DNA of 64,000 nucleotides from Antricoccus suffuscus (lineage in GTDB: Bacteria > Actinomycetota > Actinomycetes > Mycobacteriales > Antricoccaceae). Below the pieces are notes generated by a model that saw only the letters and a program-made list of their open reading frames with translations, searched no databases and was not told where the DNA came from. The first letter of the stretch is position 1. The number at the start of each line of letters is the position of its first letter. Both the position numbers and the translations under genes were made by a program. The DNA lies in assembly GCF_003003235.1 (NCBI RefSeq), contig NZ_PVUE01000001.1, positions 496,001-560,000 on the forward strand. The letters run 5' to 3'. Of this stretch, positions 15,884-24,766 are shown piece by piece.

Positions 15884-17977
15884 ATGGTGAAACGTTCGTC
15901 AACGGTGTCCGGAGCCGATGCCCTAACGACGCATAACAAGCGTGCGCGGAAGGACATCCAAGCGCTTCGCGCTGTAGCCGTCGTTGCGGTCGTGCTCTAC
16001 CACCTCTGGCCGAGCAGGCTTACCGGCGGATTCGTTGGGGTCGACGTCTTCTTTGTCGTTTCTGGATTCCTCATCACGTCGCACCTCGTCGCGAAACCAC
16101 CTGCGCGGATTGTTGACCTTGCGACCTTCTGGGGTCGGCGAATTCGACGATTGCTGGCTCCGGCATTCGTGGTGATCGTCGTAACGCTGGTCCTTGTGAG
16201 GGTATTTCTTCCTAGCACTCTCTGGCGCGGGAATGCGCACGACGCGACAGCATCTATGCTGTACTACCAGAACTGGCATTTGATTGGTGATGCGGTCGAC
16301 TATCTCGGCGGAGAGACTGCGCGTTCACCGTTCCAGCACTTCTGGTCGTTGTCAGTCGAAGAGCAGTACTACATCGCCTGGCCGGTGTTAATCGGCCTCG
16401 CGATCGTGTTCTGCAGGCGCCGCGGCTCGACACGGCAAATCGTCGGTGTACTGGCAGTCGGCTTCGTCGTGGCGTCTTTTGTTTACGGACTCACCGCCAG
16501 TTATACCAGCCCGGCCGTCGCGTACTTCTCGACATTCGCGCGCGCTTGGGAACTTGGCATCGGGAGTGTTCTTGCGTGTGTCGCCCCCATTGCATCGAAG
16601 TGGTTGCGGCCACACGAGCGAGGGCGAAGTTTCGCCCTATGGGTAAGTCTTGGCGCTCTAGCCGCTTCGTTCGTATTAATAGACTCCGACGACGTCTTTC
16701 CAGGTTGGGTAGCGACGGTTCCGACAGTCGCTACTGCGCTAATAATCTTGGTCGAGGCGCCCGAGAAGGCGCGGCTGACGGGGCTATTCTCAGCTCGGCC
16801 GGTGCAGTTCATAGGCGACGTCTCATACGCGCTCTATCTTTGGCATTGGCCACTAATTGTCGTCACGCCGTTTGTGTTGTCACATGGGCCGTCCTGGTGG
16901 GAAAAATGCGGGGTGATTGCCGTCTCCGTGGCTCTCGCTTGGGTGAGCACTACTTTCATAGAGGCACCGCTGCGGCGCAATCGACTGCTTGAGCGGCGGA
17001 CGCGGTACAGTTTCGTGCTCGCGGCCGGGCTGTCGTTAGTGGTCGTTGCGGCGTCGGTGATCGTCGTGCTCCAGACAGACCAGATGGAGCGTAAGACTGC
17101 GACGGATGTAGTCGCGCAGATAGCGAAATCCCCGGATTGTTTTGGGGCGGCGGCGATGGACCCAGGGAATAAGTGTCCGGCGCACCAACCCCTTGTCACC
17201 TCACCGGTGTACGCAAAATCGGATATGTCACCGGTCATAACGGACTGCCTCAACTGGCCACCCTTTGAATCGTTCCAGTCTTGTACGTATGGGACTCAGT
17301 CACGTCCGATTAAGCGGATTGCTCTCTTCGGCAATTCACACGCTGGGCACTGGCTTCCAGCGTTTGAGGCGCTGGCAACCGCACGAGGCTGGCAAATACA
17401 GACGTTCGTCATCGGTGTTTGCCAACCTGTCGACGATGTAGTGAAGTTCGCGGATGGAATGGCAGGCATGTCAGCTGGGGAGCTTGCCAACAAGTGTAAG
17501 AAGGTCGTCGACAACGCATTAAATGAAATCGAGAAGGGTCATTTTGATCTAGTCGTAATGTCCGATCTCGATCGCAAGCCGCAGGCCTCTGTGGAGGATT
17601 ACGCTAAAACTATGGCTGCCCTTGCGACACCGTCGCGAAGGCTGATGGTAATCCGAGACACGCCCGCACCGTTAGACCCAAAGAACGAGCCTCCTGATTG
17701 CGTCGCGACCAATCCGGACAACTACGACGATGCATGCGCCGGTACTAGATCGGCGTGGATCGGCTACGACCCGCTGGCCGACGCCGCAAAAAAGCTGGAC
17801 TCTCCAAATGTCACGACAGTCGATCTGAACCAGTATCTCTGCGGTCCGGTCCGATGCCCGGCGGTCATCGGCGGGGTCATCGTTTACGCCGATTACAACC
17901 ACATGTCGACAACGTTCGCGAGGACGCTCGCGCCCTATCTACTTCCGTATGTCGAGCCACTCTTGATTCGCAAATGA
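15884..17977 (+). CDS. Acyltransferase-3 / SGNH fusion (OafA-like O-acetyltransferase)
   Basis: 697 residues. The N-terminal acyltransferase-3 membrane domain (about 25-400, ten or so helices) begins with DIQALRAVAVVAVVLYHLWP, then GGFVGVDVFFVVSGFLI and SLSVEEQYYIAWPVL, the classic OafA/YrhL motifs that carry acyl groups across the membrane. The C-terminal extracytoplasmic SGNH-like domain (about 450-697) has IALFGNSHAGHWLPAFEAL and a terminal DYNHMS (His) motif. Such proteins O-acetylate glycans outside the membrane. Start is ATG 15884 with AAGAAGGG upstream; the open frame from 15761 has an unconserved leader. A hairpin at 18062-18080 follows the stop. Confidence 0.92.
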   Translation: MVKRSSTVSGADALTTHNKRARKDIQALRAVAVVAVVLYHLWPSRLTGGFVGVDVFFVVSGFLITSHLVAKPPARIVDLATFWGRRIRRLLAPAFVVIVVTLVLVRVFLPSTLWRGNAHDATASMLYYQNWHLIGDAVDYLGGETARSPFQHFWSLSVEEQYYIAWPVLIGLAIVFCRRRGSTRQIVGVLAVGFVVASFVYGLTASYTSPAVAYFSTFARAWELGIGSVLACVAPIASKWLRPHERGRSFALWVSLGALAASFVLIDSDDVFPGWVATVPTVATALIILVEAPEKARLTGLFSARPVQFIGDVSYALYLWHWPLIVVTPFVLSHGPSWWEKCGVIAVSVALAWVSTTFIEAPLRRNRLLERRTRYSFVLAAGLSLVVVAASVIVVLQTDQMERKTATDVVAQIAKSPDCFGAAAMDPGNKCPAHQPLVTSPVYAKSDMSPVITDCLNWPPFESFQSCTYGTQSRPIKRIALFGNSHAGHWLPAFEALATARGWQIQTFVIGVCQPVDDVVKFADGMAGMSAGELANKCKKVVDNALNEIEKGHFDLVVMSDLDRKPQASVEDYAKTMAALATPSRRLMVIRDTPAPLDPKNEPPDCVATNPDNYDDACAGTRSAWIGYDPLADAAKKLDSPNVTTVDLNQYLCGPVRCPAVIGGVIVYADYNHMSTTFARTLAPYLLPYVEPLLIRK

Positions 17978-18044
17978 CAATCGAAGGACGATCCTGGTCG
18001 GCTGGCGTCATGTCTTTTGCGTGTTGGGCTCCTGGCTTTGCAGA

Positions 18045-19346
18045 TCAGGCCCTATCCGTTGACCCGGCGCTTCGCCGGGTTTGATTCGGCTGAGAGTCGC
18101 CAGAGATAGCACTGGGAGCCTGACCGACCGACGTGGTCAGCTGATTATCGATATCGCGTAGTTTCTGCGCATACCGAGACGACGAGAAGTTCGGATTTAC
18201 CAACGACCGCTTGATCTTGTCATTGAGCGGGCCAGCCTTTTTCTGTGCCGCCGCGAGCAATGAGGGTGTCCAGCTCTTAAGACTCATCGCGCGCTTTTCG
18301 ATAAGGTGCCAACTCGCGAACGCAACTAGATGGATGGCTGCGACAATGCAAATGTGGTAAACCCACCAGCCGGCCTTCTGGAGGCCGAAGTATGCTGAAA
18401 ACTGCATTATTGGCCACGCAAATATGTATATACCGTACGAAAGATCCGCGTGTACATCCCAGCGTGTTAGTGGAATTCGAATCGCGCACCACATCAGTAC
18501 GTACACAAAACCAAACTGCCCATAAAGCAGCCATCCCGCACCCGAGAAATAGGTAAACGCCGCGAGGGCCAGGGCTGCAACGGCGATGCGATCGTCGATA
18601 CGGATCACATCGTCAAATAGCGCAAATACCATACCTACCGCAAACGGCATTAGAACCATAATGTTCTTATAGTCGTTAAGGAATGGCGCGAACTTGGTGA
18701 AATCGCCGAAGCCGGCCCATGTCATCGTGTTAAGTACAACCATGAAGCCCGCAAAAGTGGCCACTAGCCAGCGAAATTTCAGAATACCAAGAAGGCCGAA
18801 GATCCCAATAATGGCGTAACCCTTGAACTCATAAATAAGGGTCCAAGCGGAACCATTCCAGTTGAACCCGCCCGCGTGACCCAACGGAATAGTCGAACCC
18901 ATTCCGGCTATATTCGGCTGATTCATGCGCAGAAACATGTTATCGGTAAAATAACGGAACGGTGAATCGACGGTAGGCGACCAGTAGTTTGTGGCTGAAC
19001 CATAGGTGTGTATATATGCGATCGGGCCGAGCACGAATGCCGTTACAAGCAGGGCCGCCCAGAACGCAGGAAAAATGCGTAGTATGCGCCTCCAGAAGTA
19101 GCGAAATATCGTCGATGACCCTTGGCGACTCTTGGTGATAAGAAAGCCGCTCAGAAAGAAGAATCCACAAACGGCCACGCCGCCCAACGACTGCTCGGTC
19201 GTGAACTGGAGCCCGAGGTCATGTCCTCCGTAAAAGCCTGCCAACGGACCTGCGTGTGAGAAAATCACGGCGAACGCCATCAGCCATCGAAGGAAACCGA
19301 TGCTATTGGATTTCGGGTTAAACGCCTGGCGAATAGTTAAAGGCAT
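18045..19346 (-). CDS. Acyltransferase-3 membrane protein
   Basis: 433 residues, about ten hydrophobic helices. Motifs: IGFLRWLMAFAVIFSHAGPL (with the conserved His), GGVAVCGFFFLSGFLITKS and YFWRRILRIFPAFW. It lacks a C-terminal SGNH domain, unlike the neighbour at 15884-17977, and ends in a hydrophilic tail of about 60 residues. Likely O-acylates a surface glycan precursor or lipid-linked intermediate. It lies 17 bp downstream of the RgpF-like gene on the same strand, so probably one operon. AT-rich relative to the genome (18421-18480 has 26 of 60 G/C). Confidence 0.9.
   Translation of the reverse strand: MPLTIRQAFNPKSNSIGFLRWLMAFAVIFSHAGPLAGFYGGHDLGLQFTTEQSLGGVAVCGFFFLSGFLITKSRQGSSTIFRYFWRRILRIFPAFWAALLVTAFVLGPIAYIHTYGSATNYWSPTVDSPFRYFTDNMFLRMNQPNIAGMGSTIPLGHAGGFNWNGSAWTLIYEFKGYAIIGIFGLLGILKFRWLVATFAGFMVVLNTMTWAGFGDFTKFAPFLNDYKNIMVLMPFAVGMVFALFDDVIRIDDRIAVAALALAAFTYFSGAGWLLYGQFGFVYVLMWCAIRIPLTRWDVHADLSYGIYIFAWPIMQFSAYFGLQKAGWWVYHICIVAAIHLVAFASWHLIEKRAMSLKSWTPSLLAAAQKKAGPLNDKIKRSLVNPNFSSSRYAQKLRDIDNQLTTSVGQAPSAISGDSQPNQTRRSAGSTDRA
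18062..18080 (+). terminator. Hairpin terminator after the OafA-like gene
   Basis: ACCCGGCG (18062-18069), three-base loop, CGCCGGGT (18073-18080): a perfect 8-bp stem followed by TTGATT. It lies 84 bp after the plus-strand stop and inside the 3' end of the convergent minus-strand gene. Confidence 0.6.
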
Positions 19347-19363
19347 AATGGCTTGCGCTATCT

Positions 19364-21229
19364 CTATAGTCTGTCTTGGGCCTGGTGTGGAGACCTTCCC
19401 GCTCTGTACGCCCGACGAGTTAGGCGGTATAGCGGTCGGAGACCGTGTCCCACTCTAGGAAATCGCCTATCGACGGCGTCTTTTACTGCCGACAGCAATG
19501 GGTGTCCAGCCTGAATCCGATCTAAGTAATCCATCTGATCCTGCGTAAAATGGGGGAGCCGCGACGCAACCCGCTGCAGCTTATATTCCAGGAATGCGTA
19601 GTTAATGCTGGCCCAGTCTCGATTTATGATCGACCGCAAATGGTATCCCTCATTCATTGCGGCATATCCGAGCAGCCGTTCCTGGACGTGAGCTAACCCG
19701 CCATCGTTATGACCTGGCTCCGCCGGATAGTCATCCCAGGTCCAATTGTGCTCCGCTAGAGTTCGGAGCGAATCCGGGCGAAACCAAAACATCGTCCCAT
19801 ATGGGGCAACAGGTGTGGAGCGATCGAACTTGGTCGTGATTCCCAACTTCTCAGCGATGTCCTCAGCCTGTTCGCGGTTGGTGAACCAGGAGTGCCCAAG
19901 GGTTGGGTAACCAACGTTCACTATTGGCGGAAATGCCATGCCGAGCGTGGGCTGGTCCTCAAAAAGCCTTAGTATGCTCGCGACGTAGCCTGGCGTATAG
20001 AGCAAATTATCAAACATGTGTTCTTTAAACAATACGGCCGTGTTGTAGTCGTTCTGAGGAGATTTTTTCGAGTGTACTCGACATATAAGATCGTATTTGT
20101 CGGACAGTAGGACATCTTTGCAAGTGATAAGGAGTGCGCTCATATCTCGCCCGCGGTTTTGCTCCATGACGCGGACTTCGACGTTTGCCGCGTCATACGG
20201 CTTGAGGTCTCGCTCGATATGCCGCTTCTTGTCCTCGGATACAGTCGTCACAATTAGGTCGTAGGGAACGGGGATGTTTTTAACGTAGGACATGGTCTCA
20301 TCGACCATATCTTCGTAGTAGATGTGTGCGAGCACAGCTATGCGCGGCTGAGGTTCCGGTCGGTAGCCAGAATCGAACTCTGGAAGGACCTCGAGCAGAG
20401 ATAGATTCGTATAGAGGGTTCGGGGTTCTGCTGAGCGAACCACATTGCGCCAGATCAGATCGGTCGGATAGTCGGTTGCCTCGATGGCTTCCATAACTCG
20501 TCGGCCAAGGATTGCGTTGCGCTCTAAGTAGGTAGGTTCATGGAAGAAGAGCCGACGTTTGACTATCGGGCAACGGTCTTTTAGTAAAAGATTGGCGTTT
20601 TCGAATATAGGGTGTGTCGACGGATAGTTCTCTGGGGGGAATGTCACGCTATACGAAAATCCGCGCTCCGAGAAGTGCTTCGTGAATCGTGATTCGTGTC
20701 TCAGTATCGAATCTTCATAGGAGTGAATCATAGGCATGGAATCCCAATAGTCCTGAAATTCAAGCGAGGTAAACATCCGCTTACGGACAGCGATCCAATG
20801 GGACTGGATGTGCATTGGCAGTTCATCGTTCGCGCCTGGGAAGGGGTTCGGATTCATCGACTTATGCGCCGTTATCCCCCAGAAGTCTACGTCCTGTCGA
20901 TTCATGGTCTCGAACGTTTCAGAGAACGGAAACACCGGTCCAAAAAATGTGTAATTCATGAGGACAAGTTCGTCATATTTCGCGAGACGATCTCGGCCAA
21001 ACGCTTCCATTGCTTGCTTGTATCCCCAGACGTCGAACCCGACGTTTTCCCGTACGTATACGGTGTCGGCAACCGACTCGAGTTTCGAACGCCCGTCCGT
21101 TGTCAGAGCCGAATTGGAGACCACGAAGATGGTTTCGGCGTGCTCGCGCAGTCTCGCTAACTTATGGACGATATAGTCGTCCACAATTCCGTGCGGATCG
21201 AAAAATAGGTAGAATATTACGCGGCGCAC
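19364..21229 (-). CDS. RgpF-like rhamnan synthesis protein (glycosyltransferase)
   Basis: 621 residues. The N-terminus has FYLFFDPHGIVDDYIVHKL, then VYVRENVGFDVWGYKQAMEA and LVLMNYTFFGPVFPF, matching rhamnan synthesis F proteins. A second half repeats the theme (IAVLAHIYYEDMVDETMSYV, EVRVMEQNRGRDMSALLI, YDLICRVHSKKSPQNDY). In streptococci RgpF participates in rhamnose-glucose wall polysaccharide synthesis; related proteins are found in many capsule/O-antigen loci. The start is GTG 21229 with AAGGGA 6 nt upstream. The downstream acyltransferase gene follows after 17 bp. AT-rich codons suggest transfer with the locus. Exact linkage unknown. Confidence 0.88.
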   Translation of the reverse strand: MRRVIFYLFFDPHGIVDDYIVHKLARLREHAETIFVVSNSALTTDGRSKLESVADTVYVRENVGFDVWGYKQAMEAFGRDRLAKYDELVLMNYTFFGPVFPFSETFETMNRQDVDFWGITAHKSMNPNPFPGANDELPMHIQSHWIAVRKRMFTSLEFQDYWDSMPMIHSYEDSILRHESRFTKHFSERGFSYSVTFPPENYPSTHPIFENANLLLKDRCPIVKRRLFFHEPTYLERNAILGRRVMEAIEATDYPTDLIWRNVVRSAEPRTLYTNLSLLEVLPEFDSGYRPEPQPRIAVLAHIYYEDMVDETMSYVKNIPVPYDLIVTTVSEDKKRHIERDLKPYDAANVEVRVMEQNRGRDMSALLITCKDVLLSDKYDLICRVHSKKSPQNDYNTAVLFKEHMFDNLLYTPGYVASILRLFEDQPTLGMAFPPIVNVGYPTLGHSWFTNREQAEDIAEKLGITTKFDRSTPVAPYGTMFWFRPDSLRTLAEHNWTWDDYPAEPGHNDGGLAHVQERLLGYAAMNEGYHLRSIINRDWASINYAFLEYKLQRVASRLPHFTQDQMDYLDRIQAGHPLLSAVKDAVDRRFPRVGHGLRPLYRLTRRAYRAGRSPHQAQDRL

Positions 21230-21645
21230 CCGTGTCCCTTCAGATGTGATTGTTTGGTTGTGAAGCGTCTAGATGCTCGGGGATTGCAGCAATGGACTCT
21301 CTAGCCCCGACAGCTGCCGGGTGTGGCAACCTAATCGCGACGTTGCTACGATACAGGCACTCTTCGTCAAGTTCGCGGATCTCGCGGATCGACGTTCAGG
21401 CGCTTGCCTGTTGAGTGTCTGATTCCTCACAGATGGCACCGTGGCCGGCTGCCCGGTATGCCCCAATACCGAGAGGTTTTGCCGGAACCCGCCGGCGCAA
21501 CGGTCGGGTGGGCTTGCCGCGGGTGTAAGTTCTCGTTGTTCTTGCGCCGGCGGTTACTCTAATGCGCGGCACAGCTGTCAAGCGCTCGTATTGGCGCATG
21601 TCAGGGGTCGTTTTATCGAGCCGAAGTGAGGACTCTGAGTTTCAG
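21230..21645. other. Intergenic region between divergent glycan genes
   Basis: About 415 bp (330 bp if the downstream gene starts at 21562). No RNA or convincing small gene seen. It contains a 12-bp perfect inverted repeat, CCGCCGGCGCAA at 21489-21500 and TTGCGCCGGCGG at 21542-21553, with 41 nt between, a possible regulator pair or long hairpin. Confidence 0.4.
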
Positions 21646-23679
21646 ATGGGTGTTGACAGGGCGTATGACAATTCTGACTTTGCCATTGCCGAGGAGTGCG
21701 ATGATGGCGCTCCCCAGACCGCCGGCGGCACCGTCGCGGCTCGCATCTGTAGATCGGTGGTGTCTAGAACCTCAGTAGTCGTCCGGAGACTTGGAGTCGG
21801 ACGTGCGTCTTCACTCGTAATCTATGCGCTATTGGTTGTGTTCGGTACTACGACCTCGTCGCTTGCCTACTCCATGATGAGCCAGGGTTCTGGATTTGCT
21901 CCCGGCGTTATTAGCGGGGAGCCACGGCTGATACGCGGCGATGAGTTTTTGACGTCTACCCCGATCCTGCTGGGATACATTGCGGCCCACGGAACGTCGG
22001 CCTTGACGCCTTTAGCGCAGACGCCAGACGTCGTTCATCAGATCCCGTCATCAGGGGTTTTCGAGTCGGTCGTGTTTTTCGATGGGTCCTTACTGCGCTT
22101 GCTGTCCTTTGTGCCTGATCAGATGTTGTTCGCCGCGTTTTGGTGGTTGCCTTCCCTGCTCCTAATGCTGTGTCTACCTCCGTGGATGCAGCGACTCGGC
22201 GCGAGTCGAATCGGCAGCTGGCTTGCCACGGGTTTGGTATTTGTCGCGCCGTCGGTTGCGTGGTGGTCGATGACGCCGATTCGAGTTATGGCTTTCACGC
22301 TCGCCGGATGTCTGCTCTTGATTCGTGGATATGATACTTGGGTAAGGCGACCCTGGCTTGGGTTTTCCTTGTGCGTGTTAGCCGGCATTCTCTGGTCGAG
22401 AGTTGTGTCCAATTACGTACCCTGGGCGATCGTGCTGTCGATTCCGATCGTGTTAGCGACAGTATCGTGGTTGCTTTTTCATCGCCGTGGCCGAAAGTTT
22501 GCTGTGAAGGCAGCTGTCACGACGTGCTTAAGCGCATTGGTTATGTTGGCTGGCCTAGTTTTCGACAACTGGGCGGCCCTGGTAGCGCAGTCAGACACCG
22601 TGTATCCAGGAGCTCGGCGCGTGACGGGTGCGATCCTTCCGGCCGCGAACATGTTCGCCGGACCGTTTCTTCGTAGCCTTCAAGACAACTCGGCGGCCAC
22701 TGGCATCGGTCAGAGTGATATGTCGCAGGCCTTCACCGTGTGCGCCGTGTGGGCCCTGGTGCTGTGGGTCGGGCTTCCTCAGCGGAAATGGTCAAGGCGC
22801 TCAATTCCAATCGCGATGCTTGGCGTATCGACGGCGTTCTGGCTTAGCTGGTGTCTGCTTGATTGGGGTGGTCTTGGCGCGCACCTGCCGATTGTTAACA
22901 GAGTCGTGCCGATTCGTGCCGCGCAGACCGTGGGAATCTTGGCGACAATCCTGCTCGGGTTCGTGATCTCGCGAGTTCCTCGCGCGCCTTCCGCCAGGAT
23001 TCCGCTTACGGCGGCCGTGAGTTGTGGTGCAGCGACTGCCATCGGTGGGTCGTCCCTCTCTGCGGTGTTCATGCCGAGCGTTGGGCCGAAAGAGATATTT
23101 CTGTGCACCGTTATCGTCGGGATATTGGTTGGGCTTCTGACGGCATTTCCACGTAGTGGGTGGCTGGCGGCGCTTGGTGTAGGTTGCGCAGCGCTCGTAG
23201 TCGTTGGTGCGAATCCAATCCAAGTCGGTTTGGGGGACCTACGAAACAGCAGCACCGCTCAGAAATTCATGGCGATAGGTGTCGACGCGCGCCGAGGACA
23301 CGAGCTCTGGGCCACCGATTCAAAGTTGACGGCTGCACTCTTGACAGCAACAGGTGTCCCGCAACTGGGCGGCAATCAGGTCACGGGACCGGTCGCGAAA
23401 AAGTGGCAGCAACTAGATCCATCAAGCCAGTACAAGGAGATCTGGAATAGGGGTGTGAGCGCGATCATAATGCGGTGGACGACGGATTCGAACGCAACGA
23501 TTTCGCTCGGTGCGGCTCGTGACCAGATAATCGTAAGTGTCGACCCGTGCGCGCTGCCCGCTAAGGGCTTCAACTTGACCCACATCGTTTCCGAGGGCCC
23601 CTTGCCGAACGGTTGCCTGATCTCGAACGGTACGTTCGAATGGAACGGCGCGGAGAAGTATATTTACGCGATCAACTAG
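21646..23679 (+). CDS. Large polytopic membrane protein of glycan loci, function unknown
   Basis: About 677 residues with roughly a dozen hydrophobic helices from residue about 45 to 530, then a C-terminal extracytoplasmic region. After the first helix comes FAPGVISGEPRLIRGDEFLT, a pattern I associate with large DUF7657-like membrane proteins of actinobacterial and other polysaccharide loci (memory-based, moderate). It may be a GT-C-like transferase or polymerase; the acidic Asp/Glu in that loop would fit, but this is inference. Start uncertain: ATG 21646 (GTGAGGA 13 nt upstream), 21598 or 21562 are all in frame. Convergent with the GT2 gene ending at 23726. A Wzy-type role is possible since no other polymerase is seen. 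Confidence 0.65.
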   Translation: MGVDRAYDNSDFAIAEECDDGAPQTAGGTVAARICRSVVSRTSVVVRRLGVGRASSLVIYALLVVFGTTTSSLAYSMMSQGSGFAPGVISGEPRLIRGDEFLTSTPILLGYIAAHGTSALTPLAQTPDVVHQIPSSGVFESVVFFDGSLLRLLSFVPDQMLFAAFWWLPSLLLMLCLPPWMQRLGASRIGSWLATGLVFVAPSVAWWSMTPIRVMAFTLAGCLLLIRGYDTWVRRPWLGFSLCVLAGILWSRVVSNYVPWAIVLSIPIVLATVSWLLFHRRGRKFAVKAAVTTCLSALVMLAGLVFDNWAALVAQSDTVYPGARRVTGAILPAANMFAGPFLRSLQDNSAATGIGQSDMSQAFTVCAVWALVLWVGLPQRKWSRRSIPIAMLGVSTAFWLSWCLLDWGGLGAHLPIVNRVVPIRAAQTVGILATILLGFVISRVPRAPSARIPLTAAVSCGAATAIGGSSLSAVFMPSVGPKEIFLCTVIVGILVGLLTAFPRSGWLAALGVGCAALVVVGANPIQVGLGDLRNSSTAQKFMAIGVDARRGHELWATDSKLTAALLTATGVPQLGGNQVTGPVAKKWQQLDPSSQYKEIWNRGVSAIIMRWTTDSNATISLGAARDQIIVSVDPCALPAKGFNLTHIVSEGPLPNGCLISNGTFEWNGAEKYIYAIN

Positions 23680-23725
23680 CTCCGGTTAACGATTTGACCC
23701 GGTGGTCGGTGCGTTTAGGACGAGG

Positions 23726-24766
23726 TCAGCGTTGAATTATCGTGCGGGCAAACGACCAGTAGATCGCTAATGCGGAGTTCAGCACTCCCATTCCTGGGGG
23801 TTGGGTAATCATCGGGGGTTCGATCTTGGACTCGAGCAGTGACGCAAACGCACGTGGGCTCATCTGGTTCGTCGACTGGATCCGCCGTCGGGCTTGGACG
23901 ATGAAACGTCGGTTGCGTGCCAGCCACATCCAGCCACTTACCTTCTGGCGTGTCCAGCCTTGGAGGATTGCCATGACGAGGAACGCGGGCTCCGTGAGAA
24001 GCACCATCGGCAAGACCACGCGCAGCACTGGAGTGGGGAAGTCCGTGAGTACGACGATCAACCGGTTGCGTTCGACGAGATGCATCTTGCGCGGGTTGCG
24101 CGAGAATTCGTAGAAGTGGTCCGCGATCGCGTCCGGCACGTAGTCGATCTGATAGCCGCGGAACTGGACGCGCAGGCTCAAGTCGGTGTCTTCGTGATAG
24201 GCGAAGTAGCGCTCCTCGAAACCGCCTACCTCATCCCAGACTTTGCGCCGCATTGCGAAGAATCCGCCCGTAGCGCACGCGACCGCCCGGCGCAGAGAGT
24301 GGTCGGCGGCCGGCTCGCCGCAGGACCCCGCCCAGGTCACGCCGAGGTAGTGGATCGGATTGCCGACTGAGTTGACCTTGTCCGGCTCGTCCGCCAGATG
24401 TAGTGAGCCGCTAGCGATTCCAATCTGCGGCTCATGCGCCACGGCTACGAGGGCATCGAGCGCCCCGTCCCGCACGATCGCATCTGAGTTGACGAAGATG
24501 AGCATCGAGCCGGTTGCTTCGTGTGCACCGTAGTTGCACCCTCCGGCGAAGCCGAGGTTGTTGCCGTTACCGATGACGCGAATTCGCGGGTCGATCCCAA
24601 GATCACGTGTCGTGCCGTCGATGATGCCGTTGTCGACGAGCACAACCTCGTCGCTTGGGCCGAGTTCTGCGCAGATCGCTGCCAGACATCGTTCAAGATG
24701 CTTTTCCTCGCCGTAGCCGAGTACGACAACCGACCGCCTGACCGCACCCTGCTCCAACATCTTCAT
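23726..24766 (-). CDS. GT2 glycosyltransferase (rhamnosyltransferase-like)
   Basis: 346 residues. VVLGYGEEKHLERCLAAI, VVLVDNGIIDGT, GNNLGFAGGCNYGAHEATG, FVNSDAIV (DxD-like NSD), ATGGFFAMRRKVWDEVGGFE and YFAYHEDTDLSLR are the motif set of WbbL/rhamnosyltransferase-type family 2 enzymes (seen directly). It transfers a sugar from a nucleotide donor to a lipid-linked acceptor at the inner face. A C-terminal helix pair (VLRVVLPMVLLTEPAFLVMA) probably associates with the membrane. Its ATG overlaps the flippase TGA (24763-24766), so the two are translationally coupled. Acceptor unknown. Confidence 0.9.
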   Translation of the reverse strand: MKMLEQGAVRRSVVVLGYGEEKHLERCLAAICAELGPSDEVVLVDNGIIDGTTRDLGIDPRIRVIGNGNNLGFAGGCNYGAHEATGSMLIFVNSDAIVRDGALDALVAVAHEPQIGIASGSLHLADEPDKVNSVGNPIHYLGVTWAGSCGEPAADHSLRRAVACATGGFFAMRRKVWDEVGGFEERYFAYHEDTDLSLRVQFRGYQIDYVPDAIADHFYEFSRNPRKMHLVERNRLIVVLTDFPTPVLRVVLPMVLLTEPAFLVMAILQGWTRQKVSGWMWLARNRRFIVQARRRIQSTNQMSPRAFASLLESKIEPPMITQPPGMGVLNSALAIYWSFARTIIQR

